From: Negativicutes bacterium
GTDB lineage: Bacteria; Bacillota; Negativicutes; SKW292
Direction of reading: 5' to 3'
DNA: 6,341 bases
Assembly: GCA_026416215.1 (NCBI GenBank)
Contig: JAOAFP010000088.1
Coordinates: 1 to 6,341 of the forward strand
In this document: positions 6,325 to 6,341 of the stretch, in pieces
Layout: each line of letters opens with the position of its first letter
Numbering within the stretch: the first letter of the stretch is position 1
Notes under the pieces: model-generated
The model's input: only the letters and a program-made list of their open reading frames with translations
Database searches by the model: none
Told to the model about the DNA's origin: nothing
Made by a program: the position numbers and the translations under genes

Positions 6325-6341
6325 CTGTCTCTTATACACAT
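6325..6341. other. Synthetic Tn5 mosaic-end adapter, library artefact
   Basis: The last 17 bases, CTGTCTCTTATACACAT, match the first 17 bases of the engineered 19-base Tn5 mosaic end used in tagmentation libraries. The fourth base (T) and the 17th base (T) fit the mosaic end and not the natural IS50 outside end, which has A at both. It is untrimmed adapter. Read on the minus strand it adds the false start peptide MYKRQ to hydG. Confidence 0.95.

Noticed and set aside
6325..6339. GTG start of hydG giving MYKRQ at the N-terminus
   Set aside because: These codons come from the synthetic Tn5 mosaic end, not from the genome.
6325..6341. A real Tn5/IS50 insertion
   Set aside because: The bases that distinguish natural IS50 outside end from the engineered mosaic end fit the latter, and the match stops at the contig edge.

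Overview
The window looks like a contig end from a GC-rich, anaerobic member of the Bacillota, most likely a clostridial or peptococcal lineage; no finer placement is safe. Two things support this. The order metG-tatD-yabE is the conserved chromosomal block known from Bacillus and Clostridia. The rightmost gene is hydG, the maturase of [FeFe]-hydrogenase, which is typical of fermentative or syntrophic anaerobes. All genes lie on the minus strand, so transcription runs from high to low coordinates. No stretch over 300 bases lacks a gene.

In order of transcription, the right edge (6325-6341) is not biological. It is 17 of 17 bases of the synthetic Tn5 mosaic end used in transposase-based sequencing libraries. 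Next comes the 3' two-thirds of hydG (5359-6324), closed by a strong intrinsic terminator placed against its stop codon (5330-5358). A membrane protein follows (3961-5256) with an extracytoplasmic CHASE4-type sensor domain and a HAMP domain but no output domain; it has its own probable terminator (3898-3926). After a 157-base spacer holding a TATAAT box and a compact GGGAC/GTCCC hairpin element comes metG (1839-3803), methionyl-tRNA synthetase with an appended tRNA-binding domain. It overlaps tatD (1066-1842), a metal-dependent nuclease, by four bases (ATGA). A 139-base AT-rich spacer then carries a good sigma-A-type promoter for a yabE-like cell-wall gene, which begins with TTG and runs off the left edge within its 3D domain.

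The genes form at least three transcription groups: hydG (possibly with upstream hydrogenase maturation genes outside the window), the CHASE4 sensor, and metG-tatD with yabE under an added promoter. metG-tatD-yabE is housekeeping. hydG and the sensor stand where other Bacillota often have holB/yabA/rsmI/abrB-type genes, so this is a lineage-specific arrangement. I see no CRISPR array, RNA gene, transposase or phage gene. The points most worth a second look are the output-less CHASE4-HAMP protein, the hairpin element on the metG promoter, the eight-G tract in the yabE ribosome binding site, and the adapter artefact that creates a false start for hydG.
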